A stretch of DNA of 64,000 nucleotides from Altererythrobacter sp. CAU 1644 (GTDB lineage Bacteria > Pseudomonadota > Alphaproteobacteria > Sphingomonadales > Sphingomonadaceae): the NCBI RefSeq assembly GCF_029623755.1, contig NZ_CP121106.1, positions 817,001 through 881,000 of the forward strand, given 5' to 3'. A program made the translations under genes and the position numbers. Position 1 is the first letter of the stretch; every line of letters begins with the position of its first letter. Below, in pieces: positions 34,489 through 43,917 of the stretch. The notes under the pieces are model-generated. The model made no database searches, was not told the DNA's origin, and worked only from the letters and a program-made list of their open reading frames with translations.

Positions 34489-36600
34489 ATGCGGACCATT
34501 TGCTCTGTCCGCTATCCGGGTCGTGGCCCCCCGAGCCTTGCAGCCTTGGCCCTAGTAATACTCGGCATTGTGCCGAGCACCGACGCCCGCGCACAACCCT
34601 TGGCTCAAATCCCTGATCCGGCTTTATCCGACGTTGCATCCTCGCCCGAGATCATCTCCGCAGACGCATTCGATCAATATTCACCGCAAACCGCCCTAGA
34701 CGCGGTCGAACTGATACCTGGTTTCAACATCCGAGAAGTCGAGACCCGGCGAGGGATCGGTACCAATGAAACGAATGTTCTGATCAATGGTCGCCGCGTT
34801 ACGGGCAAACTCGACGATGTGGTGGCGACGCTCAGGCGCATCCCGTTCGAAGATGTGATCCGCATCGAAATCGGCGACGCTGCAGATTTCAATATCGTCG
34901 GCGTCGCTGGCGATGCCGTGAATATCGTAACGGGCACAAATGACCTATCGGGGCAATTCTCATGGAATCCCGTTTTCCGAATCCGGCGAACCGACCCCGT
35001 ATTGCTCGACGGTTCAGTCTCGCTAAGCGGCAGTAGCGGGCCATTCGAATATACCTTCGGTTTCGAGAACACTTCGCTGCGCGACGGGGCAGCCGGACCG
35101 GAACTGGTTTTTCTGGCCGATGGTTCGCTGGTCGATCGTCGTGATGAAGTGTTCGAGCTCGATCTGGATCGCCCCCGCATCAGCGGCAATCTTCGCTACG
35201 AAGGGTCCAATTCTCACGAAGGAAACGTGAGTTTCGCAGCGGCACGATCCTATTTCGACTTCGAGGAAGTTTCGTTTCGCCTGACTGGCGACCCGATGGA
35301 GCAGACCAGGACGCTTGCCCAGCGGCAGCGCGAGCGGTCCTGGGAGGTGTCCGCGGACTACCAGTTCCCATTCATTGGCGGCACTTTGAAACTGATTGGC
35401 GTGCGCCGCGAAGAAAGCTTGCCGGTCACCACGAGCGTGACGACCGAGATTGCCGCGACCCAATCAGCCAGCGCGACTGTTTTCACCGAAGACCGCCAGG
35501 AGCGGCAGACAACTTTTCGAGCCGAGCAGCGCTTTGGCGGAAAGTCGGGCAACTGGCTCATCGCGGGCGAATACGGGTTCAACCGGTTTCGCAACGACAC
35601 GTTGCTCGAATTCGTTGGCCCGGATGGAGACCGGACGGAAATACCGTTGAGCGGAAGCGACGGAACGATCGAGGAAGAGCGTGTTGAAGCCACGCTGTCC
35701 TATTCCGGGCAGGTTGCACGCGACGTCGCTCTGCAGGCCACAGCGGGCGGCGAGGTATCGTGGATCGAGCAGACCGGCAACACACTCAGCAACAGGCGAT
35801 TTTTCCGTCCCAAGGGAGTCGTCACCGTCAACTGGCAGGCAAGCGAGGACCTTAAGGTCTTCGCCGAAGTGGAACGACGCATCGGGCAGATCGAGTTCAT
35901 CGATTTCCTCGCCTCGGTGAACCTTACGGATGACCAGCAGAACCTCGCCAATCCAGACCTTCGTCCCCCGCAGAGCTGGGATTTCGAGATCGGCGCGACC
36001 AAGCAGTTTTCAGGAATTACCCGCTCGACCGTGCGGATCTTCGCGCGGGATATCAGTGATTTGGTTGACCGGATTCCAGTCGGTGACCTTGGGGATGCCA
36101 TCGGCAATATCGAGTCGGCATGGCTATACGGGGTCGAATGGGACAGCACCCTGGATCTTTCCGGAATCCTGACCAGGGGAATGCGGCTAGACGCGAGAAT
36201 TCAACTACAGGAAAGCGAGCTTGAAGATCCGGTGACAGGCCGGGAACGGCGGATCTCCAACAATTTGCGTCATCTGGTCGACATCGGCTTCCGCCACGAC
36301 GTTTCCGGCAGCAATTGGGTCTGGGGCGGCAATCTCGAATATGTCCGACGAGCCGCCGATTTCCGTTTCGACGAGTTCTCCGTGTTTCGACAGGGGGCCG
36401 TGGGTTCAGTGTTCGTCGAGCACAAGGACGTGTTTGCCGGAATTGGGATCAAGGCAACGGTCGAACAGTCGCTGGGAGACTTTCAGCAGGTCGACCGGAC
36501 CCGCTTCGTGGCGCGTCGTGGCAGGGAAATTGATTTCATCGAGCGGCGAGAGCGAAACAAGGGCCTCATTTTCCGATTTTCCGTGAGCGGCACATTCTGA
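34489..36600 (+). CDS. TonB-dependent outer-membrane receptor
   Basis: About 703 residues. A hydrophobic leader (LAALALVILGIVPSTDARAQ) is followed by a plug domain (SPQTALDAVELIPGFNIRE, VLINGRRVTGK, EDVIRIEIGDAADFNIVGVAGDAVNIVT). A beta-barrel ends in FRFSVSGTF with the terminal Phe expected for outer-membrane insertion. The ATG at 34489 yields a plausible signal peptide but has only a weak Shine-Dalgarno; the frame is open 51 codons further upstream, so the start is uncertain. The receptor is followed within 40 bp by a DUF4198 gene, which suggests metal or metal-chelate uptake. Confidence 0.85.
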   Translation: MRTICSVRYPGRGPPSLAALALVILGIVPSTDARAQPLAQIPDPALSDVASSPEIISADAFDQYSPQTALDAVELIPGFNIREVETRRGIGTNETNVLINGRRVTGKLDDVVATLRRIPFEDVIRIEIGDAADFNIVGVAGDAVNIVTGTNDLSGQFSWNPVFRIRRTDPVLLDGSVSLSGSSGPFEYTFGFENTSLRDGAAGPELVFLADGSLVDRRDEVFELDLDRPRISGNLRYEGSNSHEGNVSFAAARSYFDFEEVSFRLTGDPMEQTRTLAQRQRERSWEVSADYQFPFIGGTLKLIGVRREESLPVTTSVTTEIAATQSASATVFTEDRQERQTTFRAEQRFGGKSGNWLIAGEYGFNRFRNDTLLEFVGPDGDRTEIPLSGSDGTIEEERVEATLSYSGQVARDVALQATAGGEVSWIEQTGNTLSNRRFFRPKGVVTVNWQASEDLKVFAEVERRIGQIEFIDFLASVNLTDDQQNLANPDLRPPQSWDFEIGATKQFSGITRSTVRIFARDISDLVDRIPVGDLGDAIGNIESAWLYGVEWDSTLDLSGILTRGMRLDARIQLQESELEDPVTGRERRISNNLRHLVDIGFRHDVSGSNWVWGGNLEYVRRAADFRFDEFSVFRQGAVGSVFVEHKDVFAGIGIKATVEQSLGDFQQVDRTRFVARRGREIDFIERRERNKGLIFRFSVSGTF

Positions 36601-36638
36601 TCATGACCGCGCAACTCCATCATTTGGGAAAACCTTCA

Positions 36639-37523
36639 ATGCGTTTCACACAATCGATACTAGGCATCTTACTGGCGACCGGGCTTCTTGGCGCGACTTC
36701 GTCCTCTGCCCATGATGGATGGCTCGAGCTTTCAAATGCCGAGCCCAAGAGCGATGACGCGGTCGAGGTTACGCTGCAGATCGGTCATGGTAGCGAACGG
36801 AGGACGGTCGATCTGACTCCACTTCCGATCTGGGTTCGCAGGGCCGTTGTTGTCGCTCCCAGCCCTTCTTCCGGAGCTTCCAAGACACACGAGATCGAAG
36901 CCGACAAGGGTTTCGATCTCGCGCTCAATGAGTCGGGCACTCATGTCATGGCCCTGACGACATTTGCCTTCACCAATGAGATGTCGCCCAAAGCCTTCAA
37001 TGAATACCTGAGACAACAAGGGCTGGCCGCTTCGATCGAAGACAGGGAAACGCGCGGGCTGCTCGACGAGGTCGGGCGTGAAATCTACCATCGTACAGCA
37101 AAATTGATCTTGGCCGGTGATAGCGCAGGCGAAAGCGACATCGCGACTACGCCGCTCGGATTGAATCTCGAAATCGTCCCGCAATGTATTCCGATGGCTG
37201 GCGGTTGCGAGCGTCTCCTTCCAGTCCAATTGCTTTTCAATGGACGCCCTCTCGACGGAGCGCGTGTCATTCTCAACGATCTGGCTTCGAATGACTGGCC
37301 AACTGCGGCGTCAAAGACAGACTCTCATGGAATAGCGCACCTCGAACTTCCGCATGAAGGTAACTGGATGATCAGCACGATCTGGTCATGGCCGATCAAG
37401 AACGACGAGCGCGGAGACTACGAAACCATATTCAGCAGCCTCGTACTCTCCAAGCGCAACAGCATGGGTTCCGACCTGGCGAAAACGCCAAGCGAGGAGA
37501 GTTCTTCGGAACAAACGCATTGA
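36639..37523 (+). CDS. DUF4198-like periplasmic protein
   Basis: About 294 residues with a signal peptide (MRFTQSILGILLATGLLGAT) and a mature N-terminus AHDGWLEL, resembling the AHDFWLEP-type start of DUF4198/NikM-like periplasmic proteins. The mature His could contribute to metal binding. The C-terminal half contains a carboxypeptidase-regulatory-like beta domain (GRPLDGARVILND). ATG at 36639 is preferred over 36603 because it starts the leader. It follows the TonB receptor directly and may hand over the same ligand, probably a metal; this is inference from family context. Confidence 0.72.
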   Translation: MRFTQSILGILLATGLLGATSSSAHDGWLELSNAEPKSDDAVEVTLQIGHGSERRTVDLTPLPIWVRRAVVVAPSPSSGASKTHEIEADKGFDLALNESGTHVMALTTFAFTNEMSPKAFNEYLRQQGLAASIEDRETRGLLDEVGREIYHRTAKLILAGDSAGESDIATTPLGLNLEIVPQCIPMAGGCERLLPVQLLFNGRPLDGARVILNDLASNDWPTAASKTDSHGIAHLELPHEGNWMISTIWSWPIKNDERGDYETIFSSLVLSKRNSMGSDLAKTPSEESSSEQTH

Positions 37524-37612
37524 ATCTCCGTAGTTTACCTGAGCTGCATGTGCCATTGCAGGTCGCTCAGGCTGATTAGAACAATGGCAAACGTAGTAGA
37601 GAGGACTTCGAT

Positions 37613-37858
37613 ATGAAGAAGACTATTCTGATAGCCACCGCGGGAGCGCTCGCATTCGCGGCGTCTCCCGCATTTGCAAAGGGTCATGCCCAACCGGCTG
37701 ACTCCGCCGAGTTTGGTCAAGATAATGCTGGGGCATCCGGTGCGAAGAACGCCGATGCCCGCGGTCTGACCGACGGAGAAAAGGGCGTGGACGGAAATCA
37801 GACTTCCGACGACGCCAAGAACCGGACCCGTCCGGCCTCTGATCCAGAATCTTCGTAA
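37613..37858 (+). CDS. Small secreted hydrophilic protein
   Basis: An 81-residue protein with a clear signal peptide (MKKTILIATAGALAFAASPAFA) and a mature region of about 59 residues rich in Asp, Gly, Asn and Ala, predicted disordered. It lacks cysteine and known motifs. It is 90 bp downstream of the DUF4198 gene and is followed by a strong terminator, so it could be the last gene of the receptor unit or a separate gene. Function unknown. Confidence 0.65.
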   Translation: MKKTILIATAGALAFAASPAFAKGHAQPADSAEFGQDNAGASGAKNADARGLTDGEKGVDGNQTSDDAKNRTRPASDPESS

Positions 37859-37908
37859 CGACTTTTTTCGCAACGAAGTAAGCTGGCCAATTCATGGTCA
37901 GAAGAAGA

Positions 37909-37935
37909 GCCCGCAGCTATTGGTTGCGGGCTTTT
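37909..37935 (+). terminator. Rho-independent terminator
   Basis: GCCCGCA (37909-37915) and TGCGGGC (37925-37931) form a perfect 7-bp stem around a 9-nt loop, followed by TTTT. It lies about 50 bp after the small secreted protein gene and just before the convergent amine oxidase stop. Confidence 0.85.
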
Positions 37936-37960
37936 CATTGGCTTGAGTCCATCTCCAGGA

Positions 37961-39874
37961 CTATTCGACCGAAGAGAGTGCAGGATTGCTCGATTGAAAG
38001 CCGAAGGGCCTTATCACGATACTTCGCGTCATCGTCGGCATGATAGGCCATTCTTCGGGTCTCGGCACGTGCCGCATTCCGAGTGTAGGCCAAAGGACGA
38101 CGTCCGCGTCGGAGACGCTTTCGCCATTCAGATATTCGGGCAGGCCGCGATCGGGCGTGCTCTGGTTGGGGAAGCGTCCTGCAGCGAATTGCTCGCCGGG
38201 ATTGAACCGGGTGATCCAGATGGGGGCGGTTGAAAATCGCGAACGGGCGAGCGACCAGTCTCCGTCCGAATAAATCGAAGTCGCGGACGGACCTTTGAGC
38301 ACCTGGTACCCTGGATGCTGACCCAGCGAATTGAGCACACCATTGTTCGTGACTCGCCAACCGAGCACATCGGGTCCGGCAAGCAACGCACCTTCGACAG
38401 TCACCGGCGTGGAGTCAGTTTTCCATATCCTGCGGGGAGAAAGGTCGCTGTCCTCGGCAGGCACTATTCGATCGATCTGGACCCGGTTATTTTTGCTTTC
38501 GATATCGAAGTCGAGCCGGAACGAGAAAAAATGGTCGTGATTGACGGCTTCCAGATCGGGCGCGATACGGGCCGCGTCGTCCGAGAAATGCGCAGACCGA
38601 TCAATTCCGCGAACGGCGAGAATTCCGGTGGCACCCACTTCGATACGTATCTCGCCGGTCGCAGCGAAGACCCAGTCGATAATGTAATCATAGTTCCCGA
38701 CCGTCGGGATGGTTCGCAACACCAGCTCCCGCCCCGGTTCTATCGAGCGCGAGGAGTTATAGATCTCGCTGTGACGCCACAAAGGTTGTTCAGACGATCG
38801 AACAAAGAGACAGGCGTTGTTCGCAATCGAGTAGGGCTGGCCCGCGTCATTCGCAAAGGTGCTCGAGATCATCCTGGCGCCATTGGGACAGTCCTGCCCC
38901 GGGATCAGTCGCGATGCAGCACCAAATCCGTACTCGCCGACATCCATGTAGGTCCGGTAGAACCAGGATCGATCTTCCGACATGTAGGGAACTACGAGTT
39001 CCGAGAGGCTGGCTTGATAGAGGACGCTACGCCTCTCACCCTTGTGACCGAACTGGATCAGCGAGAGGATTGGTCCGAAACGGAAATCGTTTCGCAGATG
39101 GAACGACCAGTTTCCCCATTCGACCATGGATGCATTCATTTCGGGCAGGACTTCGACTTGGTCGCGCGTTACAAGGCTACCGGCGTCTGCGACTGAACGC
39201 CCCAAACCCAAATCGCTCTTGGAACCTGCTATTATCGGACCCTCATAGACGCTTGCAACGGCCTCCCGGTCAAGGTCGACGGTTGCTTCGACTCCCTCTA
39301 TGGGCCGCGCATAAATATTGGGTCCGCCTGCCGAAATGTCGTAACAGGGCATGCGCACCAACCGACGCGTTTCGGCGTTGTCGAAATTCCCGACCGTCAG
39401 CGTCGCGCAATAGACCTGATCGAAATCGCGGATGCCGCGGCGTTCCATTGCTGAGCGCCATCGCTGATCGCCGCGAACAAGGCGATTGGCCAACGCCCAT
39501 TCGGTATTCAAAATATTGGGCTGAACTCCATCGATTTCGCCCCAGGAATCCACCTTTCGACCTGTCAGGTCGATCATTGCTTCGAACGTCTTTGCGTCTT
39601 TCCTGACAATTGCGACTGCTTGCCTCTGCGTTGGAACATGGGACAGTGCTGCCAACACCCTACTCTTGGGTGGATCGACCAGGCCGACATAGTGAAACAG
39701 CGTCCGGTCTGTTGCGTGACCTCGAGCGCGCAACAACTCGACCGCGAGTGAAATTTCGTCCGAGTCCAGCCCGTCGAGTGGATGCTTCTGATCGGCCCCG
39801 TGCGCCTGAGCCGGAGCAGCAGCCATCAGGGGTAGAAGTGCAATCACGATCAGGAATTTGCAAAAACGCAACAT
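37961..39874 (-). CDS. Copper-containing primary amine oxidase
   Basis: A 637-residue exported enzyme that oxidises primary amines to aldehydes, ammonia and peroxide. A signal peptide (MLRFCKFLIVIALLPLMAAA to AQA) is present. The topaquinone precursor is Tyr395 in VGNYDY. The catalytic base is Asp311 in YMDVGEYGFG, 84 residues earlier as in well-studied bacterial enzymes. Copper ligands are His446 and His448 (NHDHFFSFRLD) and His602 (GMRHVPRPEEWP). All essential residues are intact. ATG at 39874 starts the leader; ATG at 39889 is possible. It is divergent from the ECF sigma gene. Periplasmic location and amine substrate are inferred. Confidence 0.9.
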   Translation of the reverse strand: MLRFCKFLIVIALLPLMAAAPAQAHGADQKHPLDGLDSDEISLAVELLRARGHATDRTLFHYVGLVDPPKSRVLAALSHVPTQRQAVAIVRKDAKTFEAMIDLTGRKVDSWGEIDGVQPNILNTEWALANRLVRGDQRWRSAMERRGIRDFDQVYCATLTVGNFDNAETRRLVRMPCYDISAGGPNIYARPIEGVEATVDLDREAVASVYEGPIIAGSKSDLGLGRSVADAGSLVTRDQVEVLPEMNASMVEWGNWSFHLRNDFRFGPILSLIQFGHKGERRSVLYQASLSELVVPYMSEDRSWFYRTYMDVGEYGFGAASRLIPGQDCPNGARMISSTFANDAGQPYSIANNACLFVRSSEQPLWRHSEIYNSSRSIEPGRELVLRTIPTVGNYDYIIDWVFAATGEIRIEVGATGILAVRGIDRSAHFSDDAARIAPDLEAVNHDHFFSFRLDFDIESKNNRVQIDRIVPAEDSDLSPRRIWKTDSTPVTVEGALLAGPDVLGWRVTNNGVLNSLGQHPGYQVLKGPSATSIYSDGDWSLARSRFSTAPIWITRFNPGEQFAAGRFPNQSTPDRGLPEYLNGESVSDADVVLWPTLGMRHVPRPEEWPIMPTMTRSIVIRPFGFQSSNPALSSVE

Positions 39875-40038
39875 GGTGGCGGGTCTCATTCGGGACAAAG
39901 GGGGGAAACAATTTGCAAGCAGCCAAGATCTGAGTTGTATTATTGGGACTTGGCTTGCTCCGCAACTCCCCTCCACGTTATCCACCCTTGTAACCCAATG
40001 AGTTGCGCGTAAGATCGCCGATGCTCAGGGGGCACATT

Positions 40039-40590
40039 ATGGAACTGCGCCGGGAAAGGCTTGATAGGGCGATGCAAGCGATGGCCAGCGGCGATCGCAA
40101 CGCGCTGGCGACGGTCTATGAAATGACCTCTGCCAAGCTCTTCGGCACGATCGTTCGGATCGTGCGAAGCCGCGAGCGAACCGAAGACCTGCTCCAGGAT
40201 GTCTATGTGAAGGCATGGCGCCGTGCCGGACGTTTCGATGCGGCCAAGGGAAGCCCGATAACTTGGCTCTGCACGATCGCGCGAAACGCTGCACTCAACG
40301 AACTCAGGCACTCGAACCGCAACCGGGAGATCGCAGGGGACGAACTTCCTGAGGTCGTCGATGAAGACGTCGTTCCTGCAGATGAGTGGCTGTGCAACCT
40401 CGAAGACAGCGAAGCGCTTCGGCGATGCCTCGAGGGATTGCAGCAGGACCACAGGCGCTCGATCGTGCTGGCCTTTTTCGACGGCTACTCGCATTCCGAG
40501 CTCGCCGAGAAAGTCAAGGTCCCGCTTGGCACGATGAAGAGCTGGATAAGGCGCGGGCTCGCCGGACTGAGGGGCTGTCTCGATGGCTGA
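40039..40590 (+). CDS. ECF-type RNA polymerase sigma factor
   Basis: A 183-residue group IV sigma factor: region 2 contains RTEDLLQDVYVKAWRRAGRFD, and region 4 contains GYSHSELAEKVKVPLGTMKSWIRRGL as a helix-turn-helix. The style is that of SigK-like ECF factors paired with RskA-type anti-sigma proteins. ATG at 40039 follows AGGGGG with a 7-nt spacer; other in-frame starts lie at 40021 and 40003. It overlaps the anti-sigma gene by 8 bp. Direct targets are unknown, but the downstream autotransporter and the divergent amine oxidase are candidates. Confidence 0.92.
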   Translation: MELRRERLDRAMQAMASGDRNALATVYEMTSAKLFGTIVRIVRSRERTEDLLQDVYVKAWRRAGRFDAAKGSPITWLCTIARNAALNELRHSNRNREIAGDELPEVVDEDVVPADEWLCNLEDSEALRRCLEGLQQDHRRSIVLAFFDGYSHSELAEKVKVPLGTMKSWIRRGLAGLRGCLDG

Positions 40591-41344
40591 CCCGACCGAA
40601 CCCGAACTCGACGATCCGTTCCTGCTCGCGGGCGAATATGTACTCGGCACGCTCGAAGGCGGGGAATTGAACGAGGCGCGTCGCGCGCAACTTTCGAGGC
40701 CCGATTTCGCAAGCGCAGTCGAATGGTGGGAATGGAAACTCGGCGCGATGGCAGAAGCGGCCGGTGAGTTCCAAGCGTCCGCCGATGTTTGGCGCGGAAT
40801 AGTTGCAAGGCTTGATGCCGCGGAAGCAGGCGAGCGCGAAGGTTCTGGTGTCATGCCGATCGAACAGCCTATGGCGCGGCCGGCTGGATGGAGCATCGCA
40901 ACTGCACTTGCCGGTGCCGCAATGGCCGCCTTCGGTATATTCATGTGGACCACCGCGCCGTCGGGGCCGGGCGTCGAAGCGCCGCCCGTCGTCGCGCCCG
41001 CTCCTTCGCGCCAGCTCGTCGCCCAATTGCAGGACGAGGAAAGTGGTCGCAGGCTGGCGAGCGTGATCGATACGGAAAACCGCCGACTGGCGCTCAATAT
41101 CACCGGACTTACAGCGGAAGAAGGGCAGGCCCCCGAGCTCTGGGTTATTCCGGAGGGCGGCGCGCCCGTATCGCTCGGCTACATTCCGGAGGAAGGCGAT
41201 TTCCGCCGCGACCTCTCGGATGAGGAATCCGGGCTGCTTGCTCGAGGAGCGACGCTGGCGGTAACTTTCGAGGAAGACGTCGGAACGCGGCACGAGGCAC
41301 CCACCCCTCCGATCCTGCTGGCTGGCGCGCTCGACGAGGTCTGA
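40583..41344 (+). CDS. RskA-like membrane anti-sigma factor
   Basis: A 253-residue protein. The N-terminal cytoplasmic part (AGEYVLGTLEGGELNEARRAQ) is the anti-sigma domain. A single membrane helix lies at about residues 105-125 (WSIATALAGAAMAAFGIFMW). The C-terminal periplasmic domain with LWVIPEGGAPVSLGYI matches the RskA C-terminal family (PF10099). No zinc-binding HxxxCxxC motif is present. It holds the coupled sigma factor at the membrane until an unknown envelope signal releases it. Confidence 0.88.
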   Translation: MADPTEPELDDPFLLAGEYVLGTLEGGELNEARRAQLSRPDFASAVEWWEWKLGAMAEAAGEFQASADVWRGIVARLDAAEAGEREGSGVMPIEQPMARPAGWSIATALAGAAMAAFGIFMWTTAPSGPGVEAPPVVAPAPSRQLVAQLQDEESGRRLASVIDTENRRLALNITGLTAEEGQAPELWVIPEGGAPVSLGYIPEEGDFRRDLSDEESGLLARGATLAVTFEEDVGTRHEAPTPPILLAGALDEV

Positions 41345-41605
41345 ACGAGGCATTCTTCCCCTCATTCAGGGCCCGACACTGTAAGTTGTGTCGATTCCGA
41401 GAATATTTTCAGTCCACTGCATCCGATTGGATAGCTGCGGTGTAGCTGCGCGCGTCATTCACATCGAATGGCAGGCCGACACACGTAGGTCATCGCGTGG
41501 CGACGATAACAGGCAGCGAGAAGACTGCCGCTGATTACTCGGCATCCGGTGGAGGAGACGACCCGCGTCAGGCGGCTTTCTGGTCCAATAGGAAGGGAAA
41601 CTGCA

Positions 41606-43654
41606 ATGACATATCAGGAAAAACGTACCGTGGCCGCGCTGCTGGCTGGCTCGGCGATGCTTGCCATTTCGAGTCAGGCGCAAGCCGACGCGACCCCCGA
41701 ATGCAATGACGGCACCGGTGTCGAATCGACCGAATGCGGCACCGATTCCGATACCGGTGGAGCCGACGGCGCAACAGCGGTCGGCAATGGTGCCTCTGCA
41801 ACGGGAACCGATGCGGTAGCTATCGGCGGTGACGACGCCGGGACCGATCCCGCAACCGCCAGTGCGCCCTCGACGGTGGCTATCGGTGGTGAAAGTGATG
41901 CGACCACCCCGGGGGCAACGGCGATCGGCTGGCAGGCACAGGCCACTGGTGCCATGGGCACCGCAGTCGGCCACCAGTCAACTGCATCGGGCGACCAGAG
42001 CTTCGCCGGTGGCGAAGACTCGGTGGCGTCTGGAAGTAACTCGATCGCCATCGGCAACACAGCGCAGGCAACCGGCGGCGACTCGATCGCCATTGGTGGC
42101 AATCGCGATGGTGCGGGCGGCACAGCAACAATCGCCAGTGGACCTTCGACCACTGTGGTCGGCGGACAGGCACAGGCGATCGGGCCGGGTGCGACGACAT
42201 TCGGCTGGCGAGCAGCCGCAACGGCAGAGCGAGCTACTGCAATCGGACACCTCGCAACAGCACAAGGCATTCGCTCGACTGCAATCGGCGAGAATGCCGA
42301 TGCGCAGACCGACTTTGCGACCGCCATCGGGAATGAATCGATTGCCAACGGCATTGATGCGCTCGCGGTTGGCGATACTTCAGTCGCAATGGGCAACTCG
42401 ACGACCGCGGTCGGTGGGGAAAGTGTTGCCACCGGGCCGGGTGCAACCGCCTTCGGGTGGCGGTCCAACGCCTTGGCGGAGCGAGCGACGGCTATCGGCC
42501 ATCTAGCCACCGCCCAGGGCGTACGATCGGTTGCGGTCGGTGAGAATGCCGATGCGCAAACCGATTTCGCCACGGCAATCGGTAACGAGTCGATAGCCAA
42601 TGGCATCGACGCGCTCGCGGTGGGCGATAGCGCCCTCGCAATGGGCAACTCGACGACTGCCATTGGTGGCGAGAGCCTCGCGACCACACCGGGAGCGACT
42701 GCGCTCGGCTGGCAGGCCGTAGCGTCGGGAGCAATGGGCACCGCCGTCGGCCACCAGACGACCGCTTCAGGTGACCAGAGCTTCGCCGGCGCAGAGGATG
42801 CGGTCGCTTCCGGGAGCAACGCGATTGCCATCGGAAACACCGCGCTTGCCGAGGGTGGCGACTCTATCGCTATCGGCGGCAATCGCGACGGAGCAGCAGG
42901 CTTCCAGACCATTGCTAGCGGGCCTTCGACTACAGTGGTCGGTGGTCAATCTTCCGCGGTCGGTCCGGGTGCCACCGCATTCGGTTGGCGTACGAATGCC
43001 ACGGCCGAAAGAGCCACTGCTCTGGGTCACCTGGCGACAGCCTCGGGTGTTCGCTCGGTCGCGGTTGGTGAAGCAGCCACCGCAAGCGGCGACGGTTCGA
43101 TTGCGATGGGCAATCAGGCCGTTGCATCGGGCGCCAACTCCGTCGCGATCGGCAATGGTGCCACTGCCACCAATGACGGTCAGGTCGTGGTTGCTTCGCT
43201 CGATACCAGCACTGGTTCGCAGGTTGGACCGCTGGCATTCGTCACGACCGATTCGAACGGCACGCTGGGGGTCAGCAGTTCGGGGGGCATAAGCAATCTC
43301 GCCAGCTTTACCGATGTGCAGACGAACAGCATGCTCATCGCTAACAATTCGATGGCGATTAGTCAGTTGCAGGATCGCCAGACCTTGCTGTTCGATCTGG
43401 CAAACGAAAATAGCCTCGAAGCGCGCCGTGCCAACGAGGGTGCCGCTCTCGCACTGGCGATGGAATCGCCGATCGTGATGCCGGGCAAGACATTCGGCCT
43501 CGCGGGCGGATTCGGCTATTACAACGACCGCGTTGCCGGTTCGGCCTCGATTGCCTACCGGATCAGCGAAAGCACCGTGTTTACAGGCGGTGTCGGTGTT
43601 GGCTTTGATTCCGGCGAAGTGGGGGCACGCGCCGGATTCCAAGCGTCATGGTAA
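41606..43654 (+). CDS. YadA-like trimeric autotransporter adhesin
   Basis: A 682-residue outer-membrane protein. A signal peptide (MTYQEKRTVAALLAGSAMLA to SQAQA) leads into a short Cys-containing segment. Then come about 30 head repeats of the AIG-x-x-A-x-A-x-G type (Hep_Hag/YadA head), which fold as a trimeric left-handed beta-roll. After the head come a short helical segment (SMLIANNSMAISQLQDRQTLLF) and a C-terminal YadA-type anchor (GKTFGLAGGFGYYNDRVAGSAS to AGFQASW). ATG at 41606 follows GGAAGGG. The stalk is very short, so the head would sit close to the cell surface. The C-terminal residue is Trp, not the more usual Phe. Adhesion or aggregation is the likely role. Confidence 0.85.
   Translation: MTYQEKRTVAALLAGSAMLAISSQAQADATPECNDGTGVESTECGTDSDTGGADGATAVGNGASATGTDAVAIGGDDAGTDPATASAPSTVAIGGESDATTPGATAIGWQAQATGAMGTAVGHQSTASGDQSFAGGEDSVASGSNSIAIGNTAQATGGDSIAIGGNRDGAGGTATIASGPSTTVVGGQAQAIGPGATTFGWRAAATAERATAIGHLATAQGIRSTAIGENADAQTDFATAIGNESIANGIDALAVGDTSVAMGNSTTAVGGESVATGPGATAFGWRSNALAERATAIGHLATAQGVRSVAVGENADAQTDFATAIGNESIANGIDALAVGDSALAMGNSTTAIGGESLATTPGATALGWQAVASGAMGTAVGHQTTASGDQSFAGAEDAVASGSNAIAIGNTALAEGGDSIAIGGNRDGAAGFQTIASGPSTTVVGGQSSAVGPGATAFGWRTNATAERATALGHLATASGVRSVAVGEAATASGDGSIAMGNQAVASGANSVAIGNGATATNDGQVVVASLDTSTGSQVGPLAFVTTDSNGTLGVSSSGGISNLASFTDVQTNSMLIANNSMAISQLQDRQTLLFDLANENSLEARRANEGAALALAMESPIVMPGKTFGLAGGFGYYNDRVAGSASIAYRISESTVFTGGVGVGFDSGEVGARAGFQASW
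41927..43080 (+). repeat. Internal duplication in the autotransporter head
   Basis: A unit of about 125 codons beginning GWQ (41927) is repeated at 42707, exactly 780 bp (260 residues) later; both copies contain AVGHQ, ASGDQSFAG, GGNRDGA and ASGPSTTVVGGQ in order. Between them a second unit starting ENADAQTDFATAIGNESIAN recurs after 252 bp (84 residues; near 42290 and 42542). The reading frame is preserved throughout, so the array could expand or contract without a frameshift. Confidence 0.8.
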
Positions 43655-43697
43655 GTAACTACCTGCCGTGACGTCATCCTGTGGACCAGGATGGAAT

Positions 43698-43731
43698 GGG
43701 GTCGGGACCAGACAGGTTCCGGCCCCTTTTT
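43698..43731 (+). terminator. Strong rho-independent terminator of the autotransporter gene
   Basis: A 12-bp stem with two G-U pairs (arms 43698-43709 and 43715-43726) closes a 5-nt loop and is followed by TTTTT. It lies about 45 bp after the autotransporter stop. Confidence 0.9.
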
Positions 43732-43917
43732 CTTGGTAACTTCCCTTGAACCGAGAGCTCAGGACTCCTCTGCATGACTTGTCGATTGAAGGCACGCTCT
43801 CGCCTTCCGGTCTAAAGCAAATGTCACCCGATTGGGCGGCCCCATCGAGACCGAGTGGGCAAGGTTTCCTTAGGCTGAGGCACTCAAACGGCCGCTTTCG
43901 CTCATGAGACAATAAAA

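Noticed and set aside
39989..40011. TGTAACC and CGTA upstream of the ECF sigma gene as an autoregulatory ECF promoter
   Set aside because: The 12-bp spacer is too short for usual ECF promoters; not convincing without transcript data.
43646..43912. 88-codon minus-strand frame after the autotransporter
   Set aside because: It spans the strong plus-strand terminator and shows no ribosome-binding site or conserved feature.
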